NCBI RefSeq assembly: GCF_020172685.1
Contig: NZ_CP083986.1
Span: forward strand, 4,110,158-4,174,157
Direction of reading: 5' to 3'
DNA length: 64,000 bases
From: [Mycobacterium] nativiensis
Lineage (GTDB): Bacteria; Actinomycetota; Actinomycetes; Mycobacteriales; Mycobacteriaceae
Shown: positions 63,804 through 64,000 of the stretch, piece after piece
How the letters are laid out: each line of letters opens with the position of its first letter
Numbering within the stretch: position 1 is the first letter of the stretch
Program-made: the position numbers and the translations under genes
The notes under the pieces: model-generated
Databases searched by the model: none
Seen by the model: only the letters and a program-made list of their open reading frames with translations
Told to the model about the DNA's origin: nothing

Positions 63804-64000
63804 CGCCACAACCATGGACGCACTGGTTCGCTCCCGCGCCGCCGCGCACGGGGACAAGCCGGCGGTGATCGATCCTGGCACCCGGATCAGCTACGCCGCC
63901 CTGGAGGCGTCGTCTCGGGAATTGGCCGCGATCCTGGTGCAGGCCGGTGTCGGCAAGGGCACCCGAGTGGGGCTGATCATGCCCAACGGCGTCGACTGGG
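63797..64000 (+). CDS. Acyl-CoA ligase, N-terminal part only
   Basis: The first 68 codons of a third AMP-binding gene, cut by the window end. HGDKPAVIDPGTRISYAALE and GKGTRVGLIMPNGVDW are typical of the N-terminal domain of FadD-type ligases. It begins inside the stop region of the preceding ligase. Confidence 0.85.

Overview
The window is one end of a draft contig from a high-GC mycobacterium. The evidence is a complete mycobacterial S10/spc ribosomal-protein region, with sulfatase atsA and its formylglycine-generating enzyme lying between rpsQ and rplN as I recall them in M. tuberculosis (Rv0711/Rv0712). A complete mycofactocin (mft) cluster follows, and there are a PGRS-repeat protein and an ESX-5-type EccE. 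The last two point to a slow or intermediate grower. Bases 1-19 are the Tn5/Nextera mosaic end, so the contig begins at library adapter and the first gene is cut there.

Layout. (1) 20-781: truncated secreted PGRS-repeat protein with its promoter. (2) 980-5159, leftward: rplN-rplX-rplE-rpsZ-rpsH-rplF-rplR-rpsE-rpmD-rplO, ending in a strong intrinsic terminator, with a predicted promoter and a leader of about 137 nt before rplN. (3) 5430-10168: FGE and atsA leftward, then a rightward gene for an orphan EccE5-like type VII secretion protein. The latter looks out of place and is the most unexpected gene here. (4) 10247-15755, leftward: rpsJ-rplC-rplD-rplW-rplB-rpsS-rplV-rpsC-rplP-rpmC-rpsQ, also ending in a terminator. 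(5) 16116-19641: a DUF4442 hotdog protein behind a 32-bp palindrome that overlaps its promoter and probably gives a leaderless mRNA, a lipoprotein carboxylesterase, and a P450. (6) 19623-26896: mftG-F-E-D-C-B-A leftward and the divergent regulator mftR, including the 31-codon precursor gene mftA.

(7) 26907-64000: about 37 kb of almost uninterrupted lipid, terpenoid or steroid-type catabolic genes. It holds an F420-dependent LLM oxidoreductase, a KshA-like Rieske oxygenase, two tandem P450s (a third P450 lies beside mftG), two aldehyde dehydrogenases, a 3-hydroxyisobutyrate-dehydrogenase-like enzyme, a class III CoA-transferase, a DUF35/thiolase-like pair, four amidohydrolase-2 proteins, three SDRs, two adjacent acyl-CoA dehydrogenases, six crotonases, a thiolase, a hotdog thioesterase and five acyl-CoA-ligase-type genes, the last cut by the window edge. 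AraC- and TetR-family regulators sit at divergent promoters.

Inferred logic: P450 or Rieske hydroxylation, alcohol and aldehyde oxidation (possibly using mycofactocin as electron acceptor), CoA activation by ligases or CoA-transferase, then dehydrogenation, hydration and thiolytic or retro-aldol cleavage. The substrate cannot be read from the sequence. Several promoters in this region carry a TAC(A/G)GT(A) element in otherwise AT-richer gaps, either a shared operator or a common -10. I found no rRNA, tRNA, CRISPR array, prophage or insertion sequence.
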